Source: Candidatus Methanoplasma termitum (GTDB taxonomy: Archaea; Thermoplasmatota; Thermoplasmata; Methanomassiliicoccales; Methanomethylophilaceae). From it: a stretch of 64,000 bases of DNA. Position numbers and translations under genes: made by a program. The number at the start of each line of letters is the position of its first letter. The first letter of the stretch is position 1. The notes below the pieces were generated by a model. That model had not been told where the DNA came from. It saw nothing but the letters and a program-made list of their open reading frames with translations, and searched no databases. The stretch spans positions 186,001-250,000 of the forward strand of contig NZ_CP010070.1 in the NCBI RefSeq assembly GCF_000800805.1. Reading direction: 5' to 3'. Shown here one piece after another: positions 43,047-51,223 of this stretch.

Positions 43047-44050
43047 CGCGTAAATGCATACTTGTTCCGAAGAGAGACGGGGAACGCGTCAGGGCCGAGC
43101 TGATATCAAAAGGCATACTCGATGCGGGAAGGAAGATCGGTTCCGATGACAGACTCCTTTTTATACCTATTTTGACAGACAAGTATGAGGGCTATGAAGT
43201 AACAGAGGCCGATCTGGAACATCAAGAACACATTCCCACGGACTACAGGGAATTGTTGGATATCCAGGAAGAATTCAAGCAAGAACTGCCGACATCTTTC
43301 GATGTGATCGGCGATGTCGCGATAATAAAATTACCGGACGAGGTGATGCGGTTCAAACATCAGATCGGCGAGGCGATGATGTCCGTCAACAGGTCGTTGC
43401 GGACCGTAATGATGGATTCCGGGGTCAAAGGAGACTTCAGGATAAGGGAGCTCGAGCGGATAGCCGGGGAAGGAGGCTCCGAAACGATACATAAAGAATT
43501 CGGAGTAAGGATGATAACAGACCCTTCGAAAGTATACTTCAACCCAAGGCTGGCGACCGAAAGGTCGAGAATAGCGTCCCTGGTGAAGGAGGGGGAGATA
43601 ATAATCGATATGTTCGCAGGGGTCTCTCCCTTCGGCCTTGTTATAAGCAAGACATCAAGACCCGGAGTAGTTTATTCTATCGATCTCAATCCCGACGCAG
43701 AAGGTTTTGTGCGAAGGAACATGGAACTCAACCACATCGAGAACATCGTACCCATCACGGGGAACGCGAGGGAAATGATCAAGGTCCTTCCCGAAGCAGA
43801 TAGGGTCATAATGAATCTGCCTCAGATTGCAGACGAATTCCTGACCGATGCGTTATCCGGAACGAAGATAAACGGCATGATACATCTTCATAAGGTCATT
43901 GAAAGGTCCGAGCTCGATCACTTCGAAGAAAAAATGATGAAAGACGCCGTTTCTTTGGGGTATGAAATATCGATAGACAATATCACAGAATTGAAAACAT
44001 ATTCGCCCACAATGAGCGTTTATGTCTTCGATATAAGAAAAGTGAAGTGA
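43043..44050 (+). CDS. trm5: tRNA (guanine-37-N1)-methyltransferase Trm5
   Basis: The N-terminal D1/D2 region ends in DVIGDVAIIKLPDE (near residue 92). The Rossmann part has DMFAGVSPFGLV near 192-203 (SAM loop), YSIDLNPDAEGFVRRN near 215 and the catalytic-site RVIMNLP near 254. It makes m1G37, which prevents frameshifting, and in archaea the related wyosine precursors. 335 residues. Co-translated with dphB, so two translation-fidelity modifications are linked. Confidence 0.94.
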   Translation: MTRKCILVPKRDGERVRAELISKGILDAGRKIGSDDRLLFIPILTDKYEGYEVTEADLEHQEHIPTDYRELLDIQEEFKQELPTSFDVIGDVAIIKLPDEVMRFKHQIGEAMMSVNRSLRTVMMDSGVKGDFRIRELERIAGEGGSETIHKEFGVRMITDPSKVYFNPRLATERSRIASLVKEGEIIIDMFAGVSPFGLVISKTSRPGVVYSIDLNPDAEGFVRRNMELNHIENIVPITGNAREMIKVLPEADRVIMNLPQIADEFLTDALSGTKINGMIHLHKVIERSELDHFEEKMMKDAVSLGYEISIDNITELKTYSPTMSVYVFDIRKVK

Positions 44051-44051
44051 A

Positions 44052-44540
44052 TCACTTCTTCTTGGGTTCCAACGTAACTCCCGTCTGTCCCTGATAGTTG
44101 CCGCTTCTCTGTGCATAGTCCTTGTCCGATGCGGTCGTAAGGGTCTCGAAAATCATCTGGCAGAATCTTTCGCCGATCGGTATCTCAACGAAATCGTCGG
44201 TTGCGTTGTATGCTCCGAGCGTGAGCGTGCCTTCGAATCCCGCATCTATTTTCCCGAATGCGCCGATGCACCCCTTTCTGATCCAGGTTGTCCTCATCCA
44301 CAGCTGGGCACAGACATCTTTCGGCATGCGTACTCTTTCTATCGTTGAGACGTAGAACATGGTTCTCGGAGGTATTTTGACAACACCTTCTTTTTTGAGT
44401 TCCGGATCGCCTCTGATCGATATCTCGGAGATCCTGAGGTCGTAACCGTTCGGGGTCAGTCCCCTCTCATGATAATTTGTTATTCCTATGTAGCCGGTTC
44501 TCATTCCTTCCAAGATGTCTTTGTCTGAAAGTATAGCCAT
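44052..44540 (-). CDS. dcd: dCTP deaminase
   Basis: Dcd makes dUTP for thymidylate synthesis; some archaeal forms also have dUTPase activity. Motifs: LTPNGYDLRI near residue 28, RTTWIRKGCIGAFGKIDAGFEG (RTTWIRKGC and DAGFEGTLTLG) near 82-105, and GNYQGQTG at the end. The start ATG 44540 is chosen because a TATA box (CATTATAAAC on this strand) lies about 25 bases upstream; the frame is open to 44576. 162 residues. Confidence 0.93.
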   Translation of the reverse strand: MAILSDKDILEGMRTGYIGITNYHERGLTPNGYDLRISEISIRGDPELKKEGVVKIPPRTMFYVSTIERVRMPKDVCAQLWMRTTWIRKGCIGAFGKIDAGFEGTLTLGAYNATDDFVEIPIGERFCQMIFETLTTASDKDYAQRSGNYQGQTGVTLEPKKK

Positions 44541-44606
44541 GGTGTTGCATACATCATATTGTTTATAATGTTTCATGGAAAAGCAGTCGAATGCCTATAT
44601 ACAAGT

Positions 44607-44650
44607 ATATAAAATAGATTGAGTTGGATGTATAAGACAACTTATATACC
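44607..44650 (+). promoter_or_regulatory. Double promoter of the corrinoid-uptake genes
   Basis: Two TATA boxes: TATATAAAA (44607-44615) and the strong CTTATATACC (44641-44650), predicting starts near 44636 and 44672. The short second leader contains CAGG-TCG-CCTG (44678-44688), which abuts the ribosome-binding site GAGGTGA (44688-44694). No cobalamin riboswitch box was seen. Confidence 0.5.
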
Positions 44651-44699
44651 AGACACTGCACTCTTGTTAGCACAATGCAGGTCGCCTGAGGTGATTAAA

Positions 44700-45197
44700 A
44701 TGGCGTTAGGAAAAAAACTATTGATTGCCATCGTAGCTATCGTGATCATTGTGATCATTTGTATAGCGGCCGGAATTATTGTTCTCAACAAGGACAAAGA
44801 TAACAAAAATGAAAACACAACAACTTATTGGTATTACATTAACTATAGTGATGATGCAACAAGCACCGGTAACTGGTTCACCGGAACCGGAAACAATGCT
44901 TCAGAAGCACTCATTCATACATTGGATGCTAGTGGAATCGAAAACAGCATTAGCGGTGCATGGATAACATCAATCAACGGTGTCGAACCGAGCTTTGACG
45001 TGGATAGCAAAAGCTGGTATACATGGGTTTGGGACGAAACAGGTTCGGAGTGGACACTAGGAGAAGGTGAATTGGGACTCGAAGAGCCAGGTGCAACAAT
45101 ATTCTACCTGGGGGTAACAACCATTGATGCGATCCCACCCACATTCACACCAAACTTAATCTCGGACAGTCTGGTCGGAGGGCCCTTCGCAGCATAA
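44700..45197 (+). CDS. Membrane-tethered DUF4430-like (transcobalamin C-terminal-like) protein
   Basis: 165 residues. Residues 1-32 are a single N-terminal membrane helix (LLIAIVAIVIIVIICIAAG), then a charged linker (NKDKDNKNENT) and one extracellular domain: strand YWYYINYS, ASEALIHTLDASGI, SINGVEP, W-rich WYTWVWDETGSEW. The same pattern (helix with AL, then ING, then W...W) recurs in the next two genes. This resembles DUF4430, which is related to the cobalamin-binding C-terminal domain of transcobalamin. Inferred role: surface corrinoid capture. ATG 44700 follows GAGGTGA; the upstream frame to 44619 is not needed. A terminator follows. Confidence 0.72.
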   Translation: MALGKKLLIAIVAIVIIVIICIAAGIIVLNKDKDNKNENTTTYWYYINYSDDATSTGNWFTGTGNNASEALIHTLDASGIENSISGAWITSINGVEPSFDVDSKSWYTWVWDETGSEWTLGEGELGLEEPGATIFYLGVTTIDAIPPTFTPNLISDSLVGGPFAA

Positions 45198-45204
45198 ACA
45201 CTAC

Positions 45205-45225
45205 GGCCGCTCCTGCGGCCTTTTT
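45205..45225 (+). terminator. Intergenic terminator after the first capture protein
   Basis: GGCCGC-TCCT-GCGGCC followed by TTTTTC. It sits between two genes of the same strand and function and may work as a partial terminator or RNA-stabilising hairpin. Confidence 0.75.
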
Positions 45226-45246
45226 CTTTAATTCGGAGGACAGATA

Positions 45247-46608
45247 TTGAAAGCTCAAAAACTGAAACTGGCACTTTCTCTTGTTTTGATAGTGTTTGGT
45301 GCGGTATCCGTCCCATTTTTTATTTCTGATACGAACACAGCGCAACCTCAGGCATCCGGGTTCCTTATCGACTTTGGGGATTGGAATGTAACTTGGACCG
45401 AAATGGACATGCAGACCAATCAAAACCCTTTCGATGCGTTGAGCACAGCGTGCAAAGAAAACAATTTCACATCATCGATAGAGGACGGAACAGTGAAAGA
45501 GATCAACGGAGTATCCTCGGATGGCACATACAGCTGGAACTTGTGGACGATATCCAAGAACAGCCTGACCTGGGTGAAGGAATCGAGCCCTCAAAACATT
45601 GATCTTTCGAAATATACGATTGCGGCATGGGCTTATACAGACGGAAGCGGCACCCCGACCGTGGCTGTCGATAACTCAGGAAGATCAATATATGGTTACC
45701 CCCAGGCTCAGAGAACGGTGACCCTTGCTCCCGCCATCACGGAAATGATAGCGGCTCTCAGGGCGGTAGAGACCCTGGTGGGCACCGACATGTACAGCAC
45801 TTATCCCGCCTCCGTGGTCGCCGGGCAGAATAACGGCACCATAAAGATACTCGGTGATTACCTGAACCCGAGTTTCGAGCAGATCGTTGCGGCGGCACCG
45901 GATATGGTGTTCTGCGACGGTTCGATATACACACACCACATCGCAACCGATAAGCTCAGGAATGTGGGAATAAACACGGTTTTGTTGTATTGGGGGGCTG
46001 ACGTTCAGGAAATAATGGACAACATATACATCGTGGGAGTGGCGATCGGGTATGGGATGCGCGCACTCGAAGTGATAAGCACGATCGAGCATGCTATGGA
46101 TGGGGTCACAGGCGCGATATCCGAACACGTGAACGCACAGAGCGTCAGAGTGATGCTCGCATTGACACCCGACAAATCTCCGTGGGTATCAGGTTCCGAC
46201 ACGTATGTCAGCGATCTTACGTCGATCGTGAACGGAGATAACGTATTCTCATTTCTGTCGGGATGGTCGCAGGTCAACTCGGAGCAGGTGATCTCACAAA
46301 ACCCGTCTGTCATAATACTTCTGACGACCAACTACATGTCGAATCAGAGCGACTATGATTCTATGATCAACTCGCTCTCTGCGGAGTGGAGGACAACAGA
46401 TGCGTACAAGAACGGGAACATATATCTGGTGACCGGAGCGGCAGGGAATATGTCAACGCTTCCGGGACCGAGGTTCATACAGCTGATGGAGCTGACAGCC
46501 CGTATATTGAACCCCGACATCTTCAATGACATCAAAATGCCAAAATATATCGGGGACAACTACGAAGATTTCCTCTCATTCACAAAAGACCTTGATTTCA
46601 AAAACTGA
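45247..46608 (+). CDS. Corrinoid-binding protein: DUF4430-like domain fused to BtuF-like periplasmic-binding domain
   Basis: 453 residues starting at TTG behind GGAGG (45236-45240). Residues 1-38 are a signal peptide or anchor (LKLALSLVLIVFGAVSVPFF). Residues about 39-140 are a DUF4430-like domain (IDFGDWNVTW, FDALSTACKENNF, KEINGVSS, WNLWTISKN). Residues about 155-450 are a BtuF/FepB-type binding domain: RTVTLAPAITEMIAAL, GDYLNPSFEQIVAAAPDMVF, ADVQEIMDNIYIVG and SVIILLTTNYM. It would deliver the ligand to the next permease. Cobalamin rather than iron-siderophore cargo is inferred from the genes downstream. Confidence 0.85.
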   Translation: MKAQKLKLALSLVLIVFGAVSVPFFISDTNTAQPQASGFLIDFGDWNVTWTEMDMQTNQNPFDALSTACKENNFTSSIEDGTVKEINGVSSDGTYSWNLWTISKNSLTWVKESSPQNIDLSKYTIAAWAYTDGSGTPTVAVDNSGRSIYGYPQAQRTVTLAPAITEMIAALRAVETLVGTDMYSTYPASVVAGQNNGTIKILGDYLNPSFEQIVAAAPDMVFCDGSIYTHHIATDKLRNVGINTVLLYWGADVQEIMDNIYIVGVAIGYGMRALEVISTIEHAMDGVTGAISEHVNAQSVRVMLALTPDKSPWVSGSDTYVSDLTSIVNGDNVFSFLSGWSQVNSEQVISQNPSVIILLTTNYMSNQSDYDSMINSLSAEWRTTDAYKNGNIYLVTGAAGNMSTLPGPRFIQLMELTARILNPDIFNDIKMPKYIGDNYEDFLSFTKDLDFKN

Positions 46609-46611
46609 GGG

Positions 46612-49599
46612 ATGAACATTAGAAATAACATTCGAAAAGCCGTGTTGTTCGCCGTTTCGGCGCTGCTTGTGATAACGCCGCTGCTGGTATTCGCGCACAA
46701 CGCAAGCGCAGACGGTTCCGGGGGAGAGGGGGTCCTTTTTGACATGGGGAACGGAGACACAAAGTGGTCAGATATCAATTCCGGCGGGAGTATCAACGAT
46801 GTTTTATACAAAACCGCATCGGACGCGGGATTTTCATACAGTTACAGTTCCTCTTCAAAAGCAATAACCATAAACGGAGTGACGGAAACAACTATCGGTT
46901 CGAAATCAACAGGCGGAAGCATGATCCGATCCGGAACCACAGGCGTAACGGTAACATCAAAATGGATAGCTTATCAATGGGACGGCAGTGCGAAAGCATG
47001 GAATGTCATTTCTGACATCTCGGCACCTTACACAGGCGGATATCTGGCGCTCGGATTCTACCCAAACGGTCAGACACCCGTTGAGACCCCCGATAATCCG
47101 TCGGCATGGACCATGATCAGAGGCGATTCTTTGCAAACCGGAGCACAAGATACGACCGAGTCGGATCGGCAGGCCGAATTCAAATGGACTGACACAAGGC
47201 CGAGTTCCGGGGTCCAGGCATCGGTCCTATCGGCGAACGGCTGCATTTTTGTGAAGTACAATCCGTCAAAACTGATACCTCCCGCAACATCCGCCATAGG
47301 ATATTTGGTGTGTTATACAATGGATGGTAAGGAACAATGGGAGTTCTCATACCCCACCATGCCTGTTTACGATCTGTCCACACCGTTGATCGTTGGGAAC
47401 AACATCTACATTCCGACCTCTTACGGTTACATATTCAAGGTCCCTCTGACGGGGCCGGGCGATAATAACGAGAATGTTACAACATTCGGCGGCAAAACAT
47501 ATGCGAGTTTGGACATCGGGAGTCAACAGGGGGCGATATCCTCTTCGACAGGCGCAACGCTTACCGGAACAGTATACAACAACGGCCCTGGCTCCTTGGT
47601 ATTCGATTCGGGTGCGATATATTTCAGTTCGACCAACGGCATGATGTACTGTTTTGACGTGAGCTTGAATCTTATATGGTCAAGTCAAATGGGCGGTTCC
47701 GCATATTTCATATCTCAGACCGTCACCGACAAGTATGTTTTCGCAGGGGCGCTGAACGGGGGGCTTTATGCTATCGACAAGAAGAACGGCTCGATAGTCG
47801 ATCAAACGATCGTTTACACCAGGACAGTGAACGGAAAGGATTACGGTTCGGTGTTAGCGGTGGCGGCATTCGAGAATAACGGAATATACACTCTGGCATT
47901 CGGGGTGTCGGACGGAAGGGGATTGAATGTATTGGTAGGGGGTGTTGCAATATACACTTTCGACGGCAGTAAACTTTCTAAGAGATCCCTCAACACAAGC
48001 GCATTCGGAGTGGTCGCGAATTATGTATTGCCTGTGACGACAGAAAGTTTCGAAGGAATTTATGTTTCAGCTTCGAACGGCATATTCAGCGTTGACCTGG
48101 ACGGTAACTATGTATTGCTGAATGATAAGATCACAACGATAAGAGCGCCGATGGTACTTGTCAACGGGGATTCGATATATGTCCAAGGCTATTCCATAAA
48201 CGAACCGTTGTATGTGTTGTCGCTTGACGGCACGATCCGAAGCACATTCGTAGCACCCAAGGAAGGCGCGGCGAACTTCAGCATGGCTCCGGCCCTTTCA
48301 ATGGACGGATGGGTGTTCTTAGGCAATGACTCCGGGGTCAATGCGGCATACGGAACATTCCAAGTATATCAGGGTCAAAACGGATCCTCGGGGCTCCCGC
48401 TGATATACATCGTCGCAGCGATACTCGCAGCGATAATTCTGATACTCATTGCGGTGTATGTTGTCCTTAAGTACGTTAAGAAAGAGGATAAACCGTTCAA
48501 TTATATATCTCGGAGAATAAAGCATTATTTGGGTGGAGAGGACCTCAGACATAACAAGCGCAGCAAACATCGCCTCTGGGTAGTGCTGGCAATAGGGATA
48601 ATCCTGTCTGTTGTGGTATTCTTCGCGTCGCTTTGTATCGGATATCACGCTACAATGTCTTTCGGGGATATGTTACATGCGCTCTTCGGCGCAATTTCCA
48701 ACGGCGGTGCGGACCCATCTAATTTAGATCAGATACGTGTGTTCGAATCGAGGCTGCCGAGAGCGCTCGCCGCTCTCGGAGTAGGTATCGGATTGTCCGT
48801 CGCAGGTTCAATGTATCAGGCCGTGATAAGGAACCCCCTCGTCGATCCGTATATAATGGGAGTATCTTCAGGGGCGGGTACGGCGGCGGTAGCTGTAATA
48901 GCGTTCCACTTCACATTCTTCGGATTATTTGCGGCGAACTCGATATTCACCACGGCCATCGTGGCAATGATCGGAGGTCTGATTGCATTTGCGGTAACGA
49001 TGTTCATTGCCGAAAAGGCAGGCGGAACATCCATCAATTTTGTTCTCGCGGGAGTGGTGGTCGGTCTGGCGTTCAGTTCGATACAAACTCTGATGATGTC
49101 AATGGCAGGGCACGAGGTCAGCAATGCTTTGTCCTGGCTGTTCGGCTCGTTTGCCAACATATCATGGAACCAGGTCTGGATCATATTGTTGCCCGGTCTT
49201 GCGATGTCGTTGGTCCCGCTGTTATGGGCCAAAGAACTTAATCTAGTTCTACTGGGAGAGGATCAGGCCCAACAAATGGGTCTGAACGTCCGCAGGTTCA
49301 ACAGGCTGATCCTGATCCTGGCATCGGTCTTAACGTCTCTCTGCGTCGCGTTCGTGGGAATAATCGGATTTGTGGGTCTTGTGATCCCGCACCTGTGCCG
49401 TATGATGTTGGGCGGGGACCACAGGCTTGTGCTCCCCGCATCTATCGCTTTCGGAGGGGCCCTTATGATGTTCGCGGATCTGGCGTCAAGGACGCTGTAT
49501 CTCGGACTGGAACTGCCCGTCGGGGCGATAACAACAATAATCGGTGTGCCTGTGTTCGCATATCTGTTGATAAGAAGGGGGAAGATGTATGACGGATGA
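46612..49599 (+). CDS. BtuC-like permease fused to extracellular DUF4430-like domain and PQQ-like beta-propeller
   Basis: 995 residues. Order: signal helix 1-34 (AVLFAVSALLVITPLLVFA); DUF4430-like domain about 36-150 (LFDMGNGDTKW, VLYKTASDAGF, ITINGVTE, WIAYQWDGSAKAWNV); PQQ/Trp-docking-like beta-propeller about 160-590 (repeats such as GYLVCYTMDGKEQWEFSYP, YSFSSTNGMMYCF-type blades); membrane helix 597-620; a charged cytoplasmic linker; FecCD/BtuC permease about 653-993 with RLPRALAALGVGIGLSVAGS, NPLVDPYIMGVSSGAG and GFVGLVIPHLCRMMLGGDHR. Uninterrupted frame, so a true fusion. Four bases after the binding protein, overlapping btuD. Confidence 0.88.
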   Translation: MNIRNNIRKAVLFAVSALLVITPLLVFAHNASADGSGGEGVLFDMGNGDTKWSDINSGGSINDVLYKTASDAGFSYSYSSSSKAITINGVTETTIGSKSTGGSMIRSGTTGVTVTSKWIAYQWDGSAKAWNVISDISAPYTGGYLALGFYPNGQTPVETPDNPSAWTMIRGDSLQTGAQDTTESDRQAEFKWTDTRPSSGVQASVLSANGCIFVKYNPSKLIPPATSAIGYLVCYTMDGKEQWEFSYPTMPVYDLSTPLIVGNNIYIPTSYGYIFKVPLTGPGDNNENVTTFGGKTYASLDIGSQQGAISSSTGATLTGTVYNNGPGSLVFDSGAIYFSSTNGMMYCFDVSLNLIWSSQMGGSAYFISQTVTDKYVFAGALNGGLYAIDKKNGSIVDQTIVYTRTVNGKDYGSVLAVAAFENNGIYTLAFGVSDGRGLNVLVGGVAIYTFDGSKLSKRSLNTSAFGVVANYVLPVTTESFEGIYVSASNGIFSVDLDGNYVLLNDKITTIRAPMVLVNGDSIYVQGYSINEPLYVLSLDGTIRSTFVAPKEGAANFSMAPALSMDGWVFLGNDSGVNAAYGTFQVYQGQNGSSGLPLIYIVAAILAAIILILIAVYVVLKYVKKEDKPFNYISRRIKHYLGGEDLRHNKRSKHRLWVVLAIGIILSVVVFFASLCIGYHATMSFGDMLHALFGAISNGGADPSNLDQIRVFESRLPRALAALGVGIGLSVAGSMYQAVIRNPLVDPYIMGVSSGAGTAAVAVIAFHFTFFGLFAANSIFTTAIVAMIGGLIAFAVTMFIAEKAGGTSINFVLAGVVVGLAFSSIQTLMMSMAGHEVSNALSWLFGSFANISWNQVWIILLPGLAMSLVPLLWAKELNLVLLGEDQAQQMGLNVRRFNRLILILASVLTSLCVAFVGIIGFVGLVIPHLCRMMLGGDHRLVLPASIAFGGALMMFADLASRTLYLGLELPVGAITTIIGVPVFAYLLIRRGKMYDG

Positions 49600-50395
49600 A
49601 CCGCCGCTTTTGGAACTATCGGGATTGAACAAGATCTACGAGAACGGATTCCATGCAGTGAAAAATGTTTCATTCACGATCGAGTCCGGTCTGCTCGTCG
49701 GCCTGATAGGGCCGAACGGATGCGGTAAGACGTCAATGATGAGATGCATAAATCAGATGCACAAGATATCATCCGGGGATGTCCTCATCGACGGGGAATC
49801 GGTCCTCGGAAAGACCCCCGCGGACATAGCGAGGAAGGTCTCCAATGTCCCCGCCGAATTGAAAGCGAGCTTCGGCCTCACCGTTTATGAGACGGTCATG
49901 CTCGGCCGTTATCCGTATCTGCAGAATGTATGGTGGGAAACAGATGAGGATGAGGACCTGGTCGAGGATGTTATGAAGAAATTCGGAGTGTATGAGCTCA
50001 GGGACAGGCCGCTGAACATGCTCTCGTCCGGAGAGAGGCAGCGTGCGCTGATCGCAAAAGCATATGTTCAGGAGCCGAGACTCATGCTTGTTGATGAGCC
50101 GACCGCACATCTGGATATGAAATACAAGCTGGAAGTGATGGAATACCTCAACGCAATGGTCAAAAAGGACATGTCCATACTTGTCGCGGAACACGACATC
50201 TCTCTTATGGCAAGATACTGCAAGAAATGCATAATCATGAAACGCGGCGAGATATATGCCATAGGCGATCCGAAAGAAGTGATCACGGAACAGCTCATAC
50301 AAGACGTGTATGAAGTGAGTGCGTCGGTAGGGTTCGATAAGGACGGGGAGCTCTTCGTGCTTCCGAAGAGATATACGGGGAACTACCATCTCTGA
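49589..50395 (+). CDS. ABC transporter ATPase, BtuD-like
   Basis: 268 residues. Walker A GPNGCGKTSM near residue 37-46, signature LSSGERQRALIAKA near 146, Walker B RLMLVDEPTAHLD near 167-179, H-loop AEHDISLMA near 196. It belongs to the FecE/BtuD group of importer ATPases and overlaps the permease gene by 11 bases, so it powers that permease. The signature lacks the final glutamine-rich LSGGQ form, reading LSSGE as in FecE/BtuD. Confidence 0.93.
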   Translation: MTDEPPLLELSGLNKIYENGFHAVKNVSFTIESGLLVGLIGPNGCGKTSMMRCINQMHKISSGDVLIDGESVLGKTPADIARKVSNVPAELKASFGLTVYETVMLGRYPYLQNVWWETDEDEDLVEDVMKKFGVYELRDRPLNMLSSGERQRALIAKAYVQEPRLMLVDEPTAHLDMKYKLEVMEYLNAMVKKDMSILVAEHDISLMARYCKKCIIMKRGEIYAIGDPKEVITEQLIQDVYEVSASVGFDKDGELFVLPKRYTGNYHL

Positions 50396-50412
50396 TAGAT
50401 CGGAGAAAAAAA

Positions 50413-51129
50413 ATGAAAGAAAAGATCGACACGCTGAGGTCAATGATCGACGGTTCAGATAACATCGTGTTCTTCGGCGGCGCCGGTGTCTCGACGGAAA
50501 GCGGGATCCCCGACTTCAGAAGCACATCCGGACTGTACAATCAAGAGTACAAGTATCCGCCAGAAGAGATAATCTCACATTCATTCTTCATGAGGGACCC
50601 GGAAGAGTTCTATCGGTTCTACCGGAACAAGATGGTCTGTTTGGACGCAAAGCCCAATGCCGCGCATTTCAAACTGGCGGAATTGGAATCAAAAGGCAAG
50701 CTGAGGGCGGTTGTCACGCAGAACATAGACAACCTGCACCAGCTGGCGGGGAGCAAATGCGTCCACGAGCTTCACGGTTCTGTTTTCCGTAACTATTGCA
50801 CAAGATGCGGGAAATTCTACACTGCCGAATACATAATGCAAAGCGCCGGAATCCCGAGATGCGATTGCGGAGGGACGATCAAACCGGACGTGGTCCTTTA
50901 CGAGGAGGTTCTGGACCAGCTTGTGCTAAGGAAGTCGATACAGGCGATACAGGAGGCCGATGTCCTGATCATCGGAGGCACATCGCTGGTCGTTTATCCC
51001 GCTGCCGGTCTGCTGCAGTATTACTTGGGGAACAAACTGATACTGATAAACAAGACAGAGCTCCCTCAGGAAAGCCGGGCCGCATTGGTCATTCACGGTA
51101 AGATCGGAGAGATAATGTCCCAAATATGA
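50413..51129 (+). CDS. cobB: Sir2-family NAD-dependent protein deacylase (CobB)
   Basis: A 238-residue sirtuin. FFGGAGVSTESGIPDFRS (residues 18-35) binds NAD, TQNIDNLHQLAG near 99-110 has the NID motif, HELHGSVF near 117-124 contains the catalytic His, and two zinc cysteine pairs are CTRC and CDC (second pair CDCGG). The gene follows btuD by 17 bases with a GGAGA site. Bacterial CobB was named for replacing CobT function in cobalamin synthesis and it also deacetylates Acs; both targets are encoded in this window. Which one matters here is open. Confidence 0.92.
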   Translation: MKEKIDTLRSMIDGSDNIVFFGGAGVSTESGIPDFRSTSGLYNQEYKYPPEEIISHSFFMRDPEEFYRFYRNKMVCLDAKPNAAHFKLAELESKGKLRAVVTQNIDNLHQLAGSKCVHELHGSVFRNYCTRCGKFYTAEYIMQSAGIPRCDCGGTIKPDVVLYEEVLDQLVLRKSIQAIQEADVLIIGGTSLVVYPAAGLLQYYLGNKLILINKTELPQESRAALVIHGKIGEIMSQI

Positions 51130-51155
51130 TTTTGGTACTTTTTTGAGGCGTTGGG

Positions 51156-51164
51156 TTTATTATG
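51156..51164 (+). promoter_or_regulatory. TATA box of the cobD operon
   Basis: TTTATTATG; predicted transcription start near 51186, inside the palindrome at 51184-51200. Confidence 0.4.
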
Positions 51165-51183
51165 TTTCACAATATTACATCAT

Positions 51184-51200
51184 ATGGATTAATAATCCAT
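51184..51200. promoter_or_regulatory. Palindromic operator candidate before cobD
   Basis: ATGGATTA-A-TAATCCAT, 8-base perfect arms with one base between, placed on the predicted transcription start of the cobD-cbiB-cbiZ run. Confidence 0.5.
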
Positions 51201-51223
51201 CCATGTTGTAAAAGTGAGATCGG

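Noticed and set aside
44607-44700. Cobalamin riboswitch before the corrinoid uptake genes
   Set aside because: The leader is under 70 bases and lacks the B12 box; only a short hairpin is visible.
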